Source of the DNA: an uncultured Verrucomicrobia subdivision 3 bacterium
GTDB taxonomy: Bacteria; Verrucomicrobiota; Verrucomicrobiia; Limisphaerales; UBA11358
Reading direction: 5' to 3'
DNA: 50,887 bases
Assembly (NCBI GenBank): GCA_903944085.1
Contig: CAJAQO010000307.1
Location: 1-50,887, forward strand
Shown: piece by piece, positions 17,198-25,385 of the stretch
Layout of the letters: each line of letters begins with the position of its first letter
Position numbering within the stretch: the first letter of the stretch is position 1
Notes under the pieces: generated by a model
What the model was told of the DNA's origin: nothing
The model's database searches: none
Seen by the model: the letters and a program-made list of their open reading frames with translations, nothing else
Position numbers and translations under genes: made by a program

Positions 17198-17932
17198 ATG
17201 ATTAAAGTCATCATCACCGGAGCGAAAGGCCGGATGGGCCAGGCGCTCATCGCGTGCGCCGAAAAAATTCCCGGCCTCGAAGTCGTCGCCGAAATTGACA
17301 AGGGCGACAGCCTCGCCGCCCTCATCGGCAAATGCGACGTAGTGATTGATTTCAGCGCCCGCGAGGCGACCGTCGAGGTCGCCCGCCTGTGCGCCGAGAA
17401 CAAGAAGGCGCTGGTCATCGGCACCACCGGCCATACGGATACCGACACGTTCGAGATCAAACAAAATCAGACAAAGATCCCGATTGTCTGGGCGTCGAAT
17501 TTTTCCACCGGCGTCAACACGCTCTTCTGGCTCACGCGCAAGGCGGCGGAAATTCTCGGCCCGGATTTCGACCTTGAAGTTATCGAGATGCACCACCGCC
17601 TGAAAAAAGACGCGCCGAGCGGCACGGCGAAATCACTCGCGGAAATTCTCGCGGACGTGCGCAAGCTGCATTTGAACGAGGTGGCGCGGCACGGCCGCGC
17701 CGGCATCGTCGGCGAACGCACCCCATCGGAAATCGGCATCCATTCAATCCGTGGCGGCGATGTCGTGGGCGATCACACCGTTATTTTTGCCAACACCGGC
17801 GAGCGCGTGGAACTGACGCACAAGGCGTCCAGCCGCGACACGTTTGCCAACGGCGCGCTGCGCGCCGCGCAATGGCTCGTGAAACAAAAGCCCGGCCTAT
17901 ACGACATGCAGGACGTGCTCGGCCTGAAATAA
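17198..17932 (+). CDS. dapB: 4-hydroxy-tetrahydrodipicolinate reductase
   Basis: DapB reduces the DapA product with NAD(P)H on the way to diaminopimelate. From ATG 17198 it is 244 residues. The nucleotide-binding loop is VIITGAKGRMGQAL, the family signature is EMHHRLKKDAPSGTA (catalytic His-His and Lys), and IGTTGHT and ASNFSTGVN are conserved. The start has no purine-rich ribosome site; a 7-nt repeat occupies that position. It follows dapA and precedes folK on the same strand. Confidence 0.97.
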   Translation: MIKVIITGAKGRMGQALIACAEKIPGLEVVAEIDKGDSLAALIGKCDVVIDFSAREATVEVARLCAENKKALVIGTTGHTDTDTFEIKQNQTKIPIVWASNFSTGVNTLFWLTRKAAEILGPDFDLEVIEMHHRLKKDAPSGTAKSLAEILADVRKLHLNEVARHGRAGIVGERTPSEIGIHSIRGGDVVGDHTVIFANTGERVELTHKASSRDTFANGALRAAQWLVKQKPGLYDMQDVLGLK

Positions 17933-17987
17933 TTTCGGACTGGCGATTGCGGAGTGCGGATTGAAAACCATCCAACGCGTGTCTGAA

Positions 17988-18015
17988 AAATCCGAAATCC
18001 GAAATCCGAAATCCG
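17988..18015. repeat. 7-nt tandem repeat before folK
   Basis: Four exact copies of AAATCCG end two bases before the folK start ATG at 18018. If read from the earlier in-frame ATG-like start at 17961 the array would encode S-E-I-R-N-P-K, but folate-enzyme similarity begins only after the repeat. It is the second case in 1 kb of a 7-nt array directly before a start codon. Confidence 0.8.
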
Positions 18016-18017
18016 AA

Positions 18018-18503
18018 ATGGTTTTTGTCGCGCTCGGCTCCAATCTCGGCGACCCGGCCCAAATTCTGCGCGCCGCGATGGCGCGGCTGCAACATTTTTC
18101 CGACGCGCCGATTGTAAAATCTTCGTTGTGGCAGACCGCGCCCGTGGAGTGCCCACCCGGCTCGCCGAAGTTTGTGAACGCCGTCGTCGGTTTGCCGCCG
18201 CGAAAAAGTGAAACGCCGGAATCGCTGCTGAAAAAACTGCGCGCACTGGAAACGAAATTTGGCCGCCAGCCCAAAAAAATTCTCAACGAGCCGCGCCCGC
18301 TGGATTTGGATTTGATCGCATTTGGAAATGAAATCCGAAATACGCCGGAATTGATTTTGCCGCATCCGCGTGCGCACCAGCGGAGATTTGTTTTGCAGCC
18401 GTTGAGCGAAATCGCGGCGGAATTGATTCTGCCCGGCCAGACAAAAACCGTTGCTCAATTGCTCGCGCAGCTTCCGCCGGACGAAACCGTCACGCGAATT
18501 TGA
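18018..18503 (+). CDS. folK: 6-hydroxymethyl-7,8-dihydropterin pyrophosphokinase (HPPK)
   Basis: FolK transfers pyrophosphate from ATP to 6-hydroxymethyl-dihydropterin in folate synthesis. From ATG 18018 the protein is 161 residues, the normal HPPK size, starting directly with the family motif MVFVALGSNLGDP. Other signatures are FVNAVVGL, ALETKFGR and the metal/ATP site EPRPLDLDLIAFG, then LPHPRAHQRRFVLQPL. A longer start at 17961 would add repeat-encoded residues and is unlikely. Its last 14 bases overlap the 3' end of dgt on the other strand. It is probably co-transcribed with dapAB. Confidence 0.95.
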   Translation: MVFVALGSNLGDPAQILRAAMARLQHFSDAPIVKSSLWQTAPVECPPGSPKFVNAVVGLPPRKSETPESLLKKLRALETKFGRQPKKILNEPRPLDLDLIAFGNEIRNTPELILPHPRAHQRRFVLQPLSEIAAELILPGQTKTVAQLLAQLPPDETVTRI

Positions 18504-19650
18504 GTTTGTCGCCGAACAGTTTTTTGTGCTCGGCGATGGCGTAGCGGTCGGTCATGCCGGCGATGTAATCGCACACGGCGCGATGCTTGCCGATTTTGCG
18601 GATGCGTTTGCGCGCGTGCTCGCCGATTTCCTTCGGGTGTTTCAAATAATAGCCGAACAGATCTTTTAACAACTGCTTGGCGCGGATGTGCGGCTCGTTG
18701 ACGACGGCGTTGAAATAAAGATTTTTGTAGAGATACTGGCGCAGTTCCAGATTCAACTTGCGCCGCTCCGGGCTGTATTGAATCAGCGGCCTGGCAAACC
18801 GGCGCACTTCGTCGGCGGACTGGACGTTGGCCGCGTCAATCAGCCGTTCGCTGGTGGCGAGGACATCGGCGATTTGCAGGTCAATGATAGTGCGGATGAT
18901 GAAATAGCGGCGGCTTTCGTCGGCCAGCTTTCCAAATTCGTTTTTGACAATTTGCGTGGCGTGCGCCCAAAGGCGGACGTGCCGGCACAATTCCTTTTCC
19001 GAAAGCAGACCCGAATCCAGCCCGTCGTCGAGGTCGTGGCTGTAATAAGTGATTTCGTCCGCGAGATTCGCGATCTGCGCTTCGAGGGAAGGATTTTTCG
19101 CGACAAAGCCTTTTTTCACGCCGGGCCGGTCGAACGCGGTCTGATGTTTTGCCAATCCTTCGAGCACCTCCCACGAAAGATTCAGGCCGGCGAAATTGGG
19201 ATATTTTTGCTCCAGCTCCTCGACGATGCGCAGGCTGTGATGATTGTGCTCAAAACCGCCGTGGCCGCGCATCAACTGATTGAGCACGGTTTCGCCTTTG
19301 TGTCCAAACGGTGAATGGCCGAGGTCGTGCGCGAGCGCGATGGTTTCGACGAGGTCGGTGTTGAGCCGCAGCGCGCTGGCGATATTGCGCGCGATGGCGG
19401 ACACTTCAATCGTGTGCGTCAGCCGCGTGCGCAGGTGGTCGCCGGTGCCGTTGAGAAAAACCTGCGTCTTGTATTCAAGCCGGCGGAAGGCGCGCGAGTG
19501 AATGACCCGGTCGCGGTCGCGCTGGTAATGCGTGCGCCAGAGCGGCGGTTCTTCGGAAAATTTTCGACCGCGCGTGTCGCCGCTGAATTGCGCAAAGGCC
19601 GCAAACGTGCGGCGTTCGTTTTCCTCAAGTTCCAGGCGATAACGCGGCAT
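18490..19650 (-). CDS. dgt: Deoxyguanosinetriphosphate triphosphohydrolase-like HD protein
   Basis: A 386-residue HD-domain dNTP triphosphohydrolase of the Dgt-like family, which releases triphosphate from deoxynucleotides. Metal ligands are His79 (RLTHTIEV), His108-Asp109 (LAHDLGHSPFGH) and a later Asp in ITYYSHDLDDGL. The typical N-terminal segment YQRDRDRVIHSRAFRRLEYKTQVF is present. The length matches the shorter Dgt-like subfamily rather than the 500-residue E. coli enzyme. It lies 11 bases after the ispH stop on the same strand, so the two are probably one operon. Confidence 0.92.
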   Translation of the reverse strand: MPRYRLELEENERRTFAAFAQFSGDTRGRKFSEEPPLWRTHYQRDRDRVIHSRAFRRLEYKTQVFLNGTGDHLRTRLTHTIEVSAIARNIASALRLNTDLVETIALAHDLGHSPFGHKGETVLNQLMRGHGGFEHNHHSLRIVEELEQKYPNFAGLNLSWEVLEGLAKHQTAFDRPGVKKGFVAKNPSLEAQIANLADEITYYSHDLDDGLDSGLLSEKELCRHVRLWAHATQIVKNEFGKLADESRRYFIIRTIIDLQIADVLATSERLIDAANVQSADEVRRFARPLIQYSPERRKLNLELRQYLYKNLYFNAVVNEPHIRAKQLLKDLFGYYLKHPKEIGEHARKRIRKIGKHRAVCDYIAGMTDRYAIAEHKKLFGDKLKFA

Positions 19651-19661
19651 GATGGTCGGCT

Positions 19662-20912
19662 CTAATTTTTCAGCAGCTCTTGCACGGAAATTCCGCGCAG
19701 ATCAAACAGCCGGCGGATCGTGTCTTCGATCAGATTGTTCGGGCAGCTCGCGCCGGCCGTCACGCCGACAGTGATGTTGCCGGCTGGCAGCCAGTCGTGC
19801 GTTTCGACTTCCTTGTGCAAATGCTGGTTGTAATGCACGATCAATTTGTCCGAAACCATTTTGCCGGCGTTCTTGATGAAGAAGGTTGGCAATTTGGCCT
19901 CGCCCATTTCCGCGAGATGCGAGGTGTTGGACGAGTTGTAGCCGCCGATCACAATGAGCAAATTCATCGGCTCGACTAAAAGTTTTTGCAAGGCATCTTG
20001 CCGGTCCTGCGTCGCGCCGCAGATGGTGTCAAAAAAGCGGAAATGTTTTTCGATGTTTTCCAGGCCGTATTTTTTTTCCATCGCGGCCTTGAACCGCCGC
20101 TGCACCTCCTCGGTTTCGCCGCGCAGCATCGTCGTCTGGTTGGCTACGCCGACGGCCTGCAAATGCAAATCGGGATCGAAGCCAGCGGAATAGGCGCCTT
20201 CAAATTTTTTCAGGAATTCCTCCTTGTCGCCGCCGCGCAAAATGTAATTGCAGACATAATCCGTGTCCGCGAGCGTGAAGACCACGAGATAATGGCCGCT
20301 GCCGTAGGCGCGCGCCTGCGACGTGGTGGCTTTGGTTTCCTCGTGCTTGGCCTTGCCGTGAATGATGCTGGTGACGTGTTCCTTTGAATATTGCCGGACG
20401 CGTTTCCAAACGCTCATCACGTCGCCGCAGGTTGTGTCCACGAGAATGCAGCCCTTGGCCTCCAGTTTCTTGCGCGTGCTGACCTCGGTGCCGAACGCGG
20501 GGATGATGACCGCGTCGCCGGATTGCAGGCGTTCGACTTCATCCTCCGTCGGCTTGGCGGCAATAATTTGGATGCCCATGTTTTGAATCTGGTCGTTCAC
20601 CTCCGGGTTGTGGATGATTTCGCCGAGGAGATAAATCGGCGTGTGCGGCGCGTGTTCGGAAAAGTATTTTCGCGCGGCGTAGGCGAGGTCAATCGCGCGC
20701 TCCACGCCGTAGCAAAAACCAAATTCCTTGGCGAGCTTCACCGTCAGGCCTTTGGCGGACAGCACGCCGCCGTTCGCGCGGGTGTTTTCGACGAGTTCGC
20801 TGCGGTAATGCGACAGCACCTGGGCCTGCACGGCTTCCATGATGTCGGGGCGGCGGAGATTGATTTTTTTGCGATGATCTCCGTCAGGAGCGTCGTGCAA
20901 TTCCTTTGACAT
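19662..20912 (-). CDS. ispH: 4-hydroxy-3-methylbut-2-enyl diphosphate reductase
   Basis: IspH (LytB) performs the last step of the MEP isoprenoid pathway, giving IPP and DMAPP. At 416 residues this is the longer form of the family. The three Fe-S cysteines are visible as Cys67 (FGFCYGVERA), Cys162 (DTTCGDV) and Cys298 (FDTICGATQDRQ). Other signatures are LLGEIIHNP, IIHGKAKHEETKAT, IGGYNSSNTSHL and GVTAGASCPNNLIE. The start ATG at 20912 gives an N-terminal extension of about 50 residues before the core, as in plant and cyanobacterial enzymes. Confidence 0.95.
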   Translation of the reverse strand: MSKELHDAPDGDHRKKINLRRPDIMEAVQAQVLSHYRSELVENTRANGGVLSAKGLTVKLAKEFGFCYGVERAIDLAYAARKYFSEHAPHTPIYLLGEIIHNPEVNDQIQNMGIQIIAAKPTEDEVERLQSGDAVIIPAFGTEVSTRKKLEAKGCILVDTTCGDVMSVWKRVRQYSKEHVTSIIHGKAKHEETKATTSQARAYGSGHYLVVFTLADTDYVCNYILRGGDKEEFLKKFEGAYSAGFDPDLHLQAVGVANQTTMLRGETEEVQRRFKAAMEKKYGLENIEKHFRFFDTICGATQDRQDALQKLLVEPMNLLIVIGGYNSSNTSHLAEMGEAKLPTFFIKNAGKMVSDKLIVHYNQHLHKEVETHDWLPAGNITVGVTAGASCPNNLIEDTIRRLFDLRGISVQELLKN

Positions 20913-21006
20913 GATGAAAATCTAGCCGCGAATGTTGGAGGCGTCGAGCAGGATTTGGGCGGGAAACTGGCGGCATTGCTGATGTGCAGACCGGTCGCCG
21001 GCCGCG

Positions 21007-22755
21007 TCACGGTTGCGTTCCGAGCATTGCCTCAGGCACCTGTCCTTGCGGATAGGCCGGCCGCAAAGCTGTCATCACCTCGGACTTGAGGCGGAAATCC
21101 AACGCGTTCAAGCTGGCAAACATCGGGTCTGACACGTGACTGCCGGAATCAATGCCGAGGGCGGCTTGAAAATTCGTCAGCGTCGAATAGCTCTGGTGCC
21201 GTCCCCAACTCACACCCCATTCGAACCAGCCTTGTCCGGGACCGGCAAAGTAAATATTTTCAGTGAAGTTCAGCCGCAATTTTTCCAAGGTGAGATTTTC
21301 GGGCTGGCCGTCACGATTTTTTGCCGTGTATGGTCCCGCGAGATCATCCGGCTTGGTCCCGGCGATGGTCGCCATTGGTTTCGGCATGGAGGCTGGCCAT
21401 TGGCGGCCGTCTTTCATGTCGAACCAGCCCCATATTTGGGCATCCCGGTTGAACGCGATAATGTTGTGGCGGATGGTTTCGTCGTGATTCCAGACAGGCA
21501 CTTCGCCTTTGCCGCCGATGCGCGGGGTCGTGCGCGTCTGCTCGCGGAAATTGAAGCCTTCGCGATTTCCCAAAATCAGATTTCGTTCGATCACGGATTC
21601 CGGGCTGCTGGAAAGTGCAATGCCGGCTTGCGCGCCCCACGCGCCGCCCGTGGCGGCAAAACCGTTGCCGACAATCACATTGTCCTCGGCGTGCAGGCCG
21701 AAGGAAATCTCGTCAAAAATTCCGCCGTCTTCATTGTCCGCGATCAGGCACTGGCGCACGACGCAATGCTCATTGCCGATATCAAACCAAATGCCGCTGC
21801 CGCGATTGCGGAGAAACCGGCTGCGTTCGAGGACAGCGTTGCGGCACAGAACCAGTTTGTCGCCGCCGGCCTCCCAGCCGCGGTCAAAGCCTTTGGTGTT
21901 GTTGTTTTCCACCAGGCACTCGCTGAACAGCAAATCGTGCGCGCCATTGGCGCCAAAACCCAACTGGCCGTTGTCGCGGAAGACACAGCGCCGGACCACT
22001 TGATGCTCGCCGGCAAACGTCGCGCCGCTGCTGTTCATCGCTTCGAGGGTGCAGTCTTCCAAGGCATCGTGGCTGCCCGCCAAAGTGACGGCTCCGTGCT
22101 GCGCCATGTTGGCGGCAAAGCGAAAGTGCAATCCGCGCAACGTCACATAATCGCCTTCCGTTCGGAAAATTTCCGGCCGGGCGGAGGCTTCAACCAAAAC
22201 TTTATTCAAGTCTCGGTTGCCCGCATCCCACACTTGCAGCACCTGATTGGAAAAATTCACGAAGAAAGTTCCGGGAGCCAATTGATCCGCCGTCAGCACT
22301 TGGCGGAGCAGATAGCCATCAATCGCCACCTGCTCGCAACGGCCAATAAGTCGATGATAGTCGTCATCCGGATGCGTCATGTTCTTGGACCAGCCGATGA
22401 ATCGGTGCGACCAAGTCACATGATAAACGGCACCTGCTTCTTGCTGCCAGCCCATTAGCCGGTCGGCCCCGGTAAGCAACACGTGCGCGCCCGGTGCTGC
22501 CGCAAACAGAATGGGTGCGGCCGCCGTGCCGCTGGTCTTGACCGCCACTGTTTCCCGGTAGATGCCATCGCCAATAATTATAGTGTCGTCTGGCCCGGCC
22601 GTTTCGGCGGCGCGCGAAATGGTTTTCCATGGCCGCTCGGAAGTTCCTTCGCCCGCGTCGCTGGCTTGAGGATTGTGTTGCGCCACTTGATACGTCGTGG
22701 CAGAAATGGACAGGACAGACATGAACATCAGCCCCGCGAAAAATTTCCAGTGCAT
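21007..22755 (-). CDS. Secreted right-handed parallel beta-helix protein
   Basis: A 582-residue exported protein. Start ATG 22755 gives a signal peptide (MHWKFFAGLMFMSVLSISA). The mature part opens with GEGTSERPWKTISRAAETAG and DDTIIIGDGIYRETV, the usual start of DUF1565/pectate-lyase-like beta-helix proteins. Coil repeats follow (ENNNTKGFDRGWE, then NRGSGIWFDIGNEHCVV and DNEDGGIFDEIS), and the C-terminus has a short extra domain. Such proteins bind or cleave polysaccharides. No lyase active site can be assigned by eye. It is next to an aldo-keto reductase on the same strand and close to a mannan-use operon. Confidence 0.85.
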   Translation of the reverse strand: MHWKFFAGLMFMSVLSISATTYQVAQHNPQASDAGEGTSERPWKTISRAAETAGPDDTIIIGDGIYRETVAVKTSGTAAAPILFAAAPGAHVLLTGADRLMGWQQEAGAVYHVTWSHRFIGWSKNMTHPDDDYHRLIGRCEQVAIDGYLLRQVLTADQLAPGTFFVNFSNQVLQVWDAGNRDLNKVLVEASARPEIFRTEGDYVTLRGLHFRFAANMAQHGAVTLAGSHDALEDCTLEAMNSSGATFAGEHQVVRRCVFRDNGQLGFGANGAHDLLFSECLVENNNTKGFDRGWEAGGDKLVLCRNAVLERSRFLRNRGSGIWFDIGNEHCVVRQCLIADNEDGGIFDEISFGLHAEDNVIVGNGFAATGGAWGAQAGIALSSSPESVIERNLILGNREGFNFREQTRTTPRIGGKGEVPVWNHDETIRHNIIAFNRDAQIWGWFDMKDGRQWPASMPKPMATIAGTKPDDLAGPYTAKNRDGQPENLTLEKLRLNFTENIYFAGPGQGWFEWGVSWGRHQSYSTLTNFQAALGIDSGSHVSDPMFASLNALDFRLKSEVMTALRPAYPQGQVPEAMLGTQP

Positions 22756-22815
22756 CCGCCGAGTGAAGCAGAACCCCGCTGCCGATACAAGATCGCGCAA
22801 CCGATGGAAAATTTT

Positions 22816-23808
22816 TTACCCGGCGAGAATCTGTTCGATGCGCGCCAGTTCTTCTCCGGTAAAACTCAGTTGCCGTGTCGCGCCGACGCAATCTTCCAAT
22901 TGGCTCACGCGACTGGCACCGATGAGCGCGCTGGTCACGGCGGGCTGCCGCAGCACCCAGGCCAGCGCCAGTTGCGCCAGCGTCTGGCCGCGGGCCAGCG
23001 CGAGGTCGTTCAACTGTTTGGTCTTGGCGAGCAACGCCTCCGTGATGTCCGCCGGCCGGAGAAATCTTTGGTCGTGGCCTGCGCGCGAATCGGCGGGAAT
23101 GCCTTTGAAATAACGGTCCGTCAACAGCCCTTTTGCCAGCGGCGAAAAGACGATGCCGCCAATGCCTTCCGCCGCCAGCGTGGCGAGCAACTGCGGTTCC
23201 ACCCAGCGATCCAACATGCTGTAACGCGGTTGATGAATGAGACACGGCGTTCCGAGGTCGCGCAAAATTTTTGCGGCGCGCACGGTTTCGGCGGCGGGAT
23301 AATTGGAAATGCCGGCATACAGCGCCTTGCCGCTGCGGACCGCGTGTGCGAGTGCGCCCATCGTCTCTTCCAGCGGCGTGTCGGGATCGGGCCGATGCGA
23401 ATAAAAAATATCCACATACGCCAAACCCATCCGCTTGAGCGACTGATCCAGCGATGCGAGGAGATATTTGCGCGAACCCCATTCGCCATACGGGCCGGGC
23501 CACATGTAATAGCCCGCCTTGGTGGAAATGATCAGTTCATCGCGCCACGCCGCCAGATCTTCGCGCAGGATGCGGCCGAAAGTCGTTTCCGCCGCCCCGT
23601 CCGGCGGACCGTAATTGTTCGCTAGATCAAAATGCGTCACGCCCAGATCAAAGGCGCGGCATGCGATGGCGCGGGCGTTTGCGTAATCGTCCTGCGCGCC
23701 GAAATTGTGCCACAGCCCCAACGAAATCAGCGGGAGCCGGACGCCGGAACGACCACAGCGGCGGTAAAAACTGGGCGCATCGTAACGAGTGGCAGCGGGT
23801 GAATACAT
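22816..23808 (-). CDS. gpr: L-glyceraldehyde 3-phosphate reductase-like aldo-keto reductase
   Basis: A 330-residue NADPH-dependent aldo-keto reductase closely resembling E. coli YghZ/Gpr. Shared segments include SLGLWHNFG, FDLGVTHFDLANNYGPP, DELIISTKAGYYMWPGPYG, GSRKYLLASLDQSLKRMGL and VDIFYSHR. The catalytic tetrad is present (Asp of FDLAN, Tyr of NNYGPP, Lys of STKAG, His of YSHR). Family members detoxify L-glyceraldehyde 3-phosphate and methylglyoxal; the substrate here is inferred. The gene lies 60 bases upstream of the beta-helix gene, same strand. Confidence 0.88.
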   Translation of the reverse strand: MYSPAATRYDAPSFYRRCGRSGVRLPLISLGLWHNFGAQDDYANARAIACRAFDLGVTHFDLANNYGPPDGAAETTFGRILREDLAAWRDELIISTKAGYYMWPGPYGEWGSRKYLLASLDQSLKRMGLAYVDIFYSHRPDPDTPLEETMGALAHAVRSGKALYAGISNYPAAETVRAAKILRDLGTPCLIHQPRYSMLDRWVEPQLLATLAAEGIGGIVFSPLAKGLLTDRYFKGIPADSRAGHDQRFLRPADITEALLAKTKQLNDLALARGQTLAQLALAWVLRQPAVTSALIGASRVSQLEDCVGATRQLSFTGEELARIEQILAG

Positions 23809-23967
23809 GATGGCTTCAGTTTAACCAATGAACCGTTCCGCTTCGACAAAAAAGCGCGGTCGGCGCTCCGCAAATAATCCCCGCCGCCGCGCTGGCCTGT
23901 CATCAAAATTCGTTACGGAGATTTGCCTCGAAATTCCGCCGCCGTGCCCGCACCCTGCCGCCATTCC

Positions 23968-25371
23968 ATGAAACTCCACCTGCGCGAAAAAATCGGCTAC
24001 GGTTTCGGGGACGCCGCGTCGTCCATGTTCTGGAAACTGTTCTCGATGTATCTGATGTTCTTTTACACGGACATCTTCGGCCTCACGGCGGCGGCAGTGG
24101 GCACGATGTTTCTCGTCACGCGCATCTGGGACGCGGCCTTTGACCCGTTCGTCGGCGTGCTCGGCGACCGCACGGAAACCCGTTGGGGAAAATTTCGTCC
24201 GTATCTGCTCTGGATGGCCATTCCCTTCGCTGTCATCGGCGTTTTCACCTTCACCACGCCGTCGTTTGGCGCGGGCGGAAAATTGATTTACGCCTACGTT
24301 ACTTATTCACTGATGATGATGATTTATTCGCTTATCAACGTGCCTTACGCCTCGCTGCTGGGCGTGATGACGGCGGACGGCAAGGAGCGCACCACGCTGG
24401 CGACGTTTCGTTTTATTTTTGCCTTTGCCGGCAGCCTCGTCGTGCTGGCCGCCGCCGAACCGCTGGCCGGCGCGTTCAGCAAAATGGGCGGTGGCACGCC
24501 GAATTTGCAGCGCGGCTGGCAATGCGCCGCCGCCGTGTTCGCCGTCATCGCCGCGATTTTATTCTGGCTCACGTTTGCGTGGACGCGCGAGCGCATCAAG
24601 CCCGTCACGCAGCAAACTTCGTTGAAGCACGATCTAGCCGACCTGTGGAAAAACCGGCCGTGGTTTGTTTTGCTCGGCGCGGGCATCGCGACGATTTTTT
24701 TCAACTCCATCCGCGACGGCGCGGCGATGTATTATTTCAAATACTACCTGCGCACAGACGCCGCGTTTTCCCTGCCATCGCTCAATTTCACGATGGGCTG
24801 GAGCAGCCTGTATTTCGTGCTCGGCCAGGCGGCCAACATCCTCGGCGTGATTTTGGCCAAACCGATTTCCGACCGGATCGGCAAGAAAAACACTTTCTTC
24901 GTGGCGATGCTGGGCGCGTCCGTTTTCAGTTTCCTGGTTTATGGCGTGGCACCCGAATCCGTGAGCGTCGTCATGATTCTGCAATGTTTGATCAGTGTCT
25001 GCGCGGGTTTTGTCTTCCCGCTGCTCTGGTCCATGTATGCGGACGCGGCGGATTATTCGGAATGGAAAACTGGCCGGCGCGCGACCGGCCTCGTGTTTTC
25101 CGCGTCCTCGATGTCGCAAAAATTCGGCTGGACGCTCGGTGGCGCGTTCGCCGGCTGGCTGCTGGGCTTCTACGGCTTTCAAGCCAACGTGGTGCAAAAC
25201 GGCAGCACGCAGACGGGCATTCGCATGATGGTGAGCATTTATCCCGCGATCGGTGCGCTGGTGTCGGGCTTGTTCATGCTGATCTATCCGCTGAAGGAAA
25301 AATTTCTGAACAACATCGAAACCGAACTTGCCGCGCTGCGGACCGCGAACCCCGCGCCAACCGCTTCCTGA
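23968..25371 (+). CDS. GPH-family sugar:cation symporter
   Basis: A 467-residue, twelve-helix transporter of the glycoside-pentoside-hexuronide (MelB-type) family. ATG 23968 places the family start KLHLREKIGYGFGDAASSMFW at residues 2-22; an earlier TTG is less likely. Signatures include FYTDIFGLTAAAVGTMFLVTR followed by DPFVGVLGDRTETRWGKFRPY, and a later LWSMYADAADYSEWKTGRRA. The fourteen bases to the next gene, an exported GH5 enzyme, and the following 2-epimerase suggest it imports beta-1,4-linked manno- or gluco-oligosaccharides. Confidence 0.92.
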   Translation: MKLHLREKIGYGFGDAASSMFWKLFSMYLMFFYTDIFGLTAAAVGTMFLVTRIWDAAFDPFVGVLGDRTETRWGKFRPYLLWMAIPFAVIGVFTFTTPSFGAGGKLIYAYVTYSLMMMIYSLINVPYASLLGVMTADGKERTTLATFRFIFAFAGSLVVLAAAEPLAGAFSKMGGGTPNLQRGWQCAAAVFAVIAAILFWLTFAWTRERIKPVTQQTSLKHDLADLWKNRPWFVLLGAGIATIFFNSIRDGAAMYYFKYYLRTDAAFSLPSLNFTMGWSSLYFVLGQAANILGVILAKPISDRIGKKNTFFVAMLGASVFSFLVYGVAPESVSVVMILQCLISVCAGFVFPLLWSMYADAADYSEWKTGRRATGLVFSASSMSQKFGWTLGGAFAGWLLGFYGFQANVVQNGSTQTGIRMMVSIYPAIGALVSGLFMLIYPLKEKFLNNIETELAALRTANPAPTAS

Positions 25372-25385
25372 AAATCCAAATTCTC

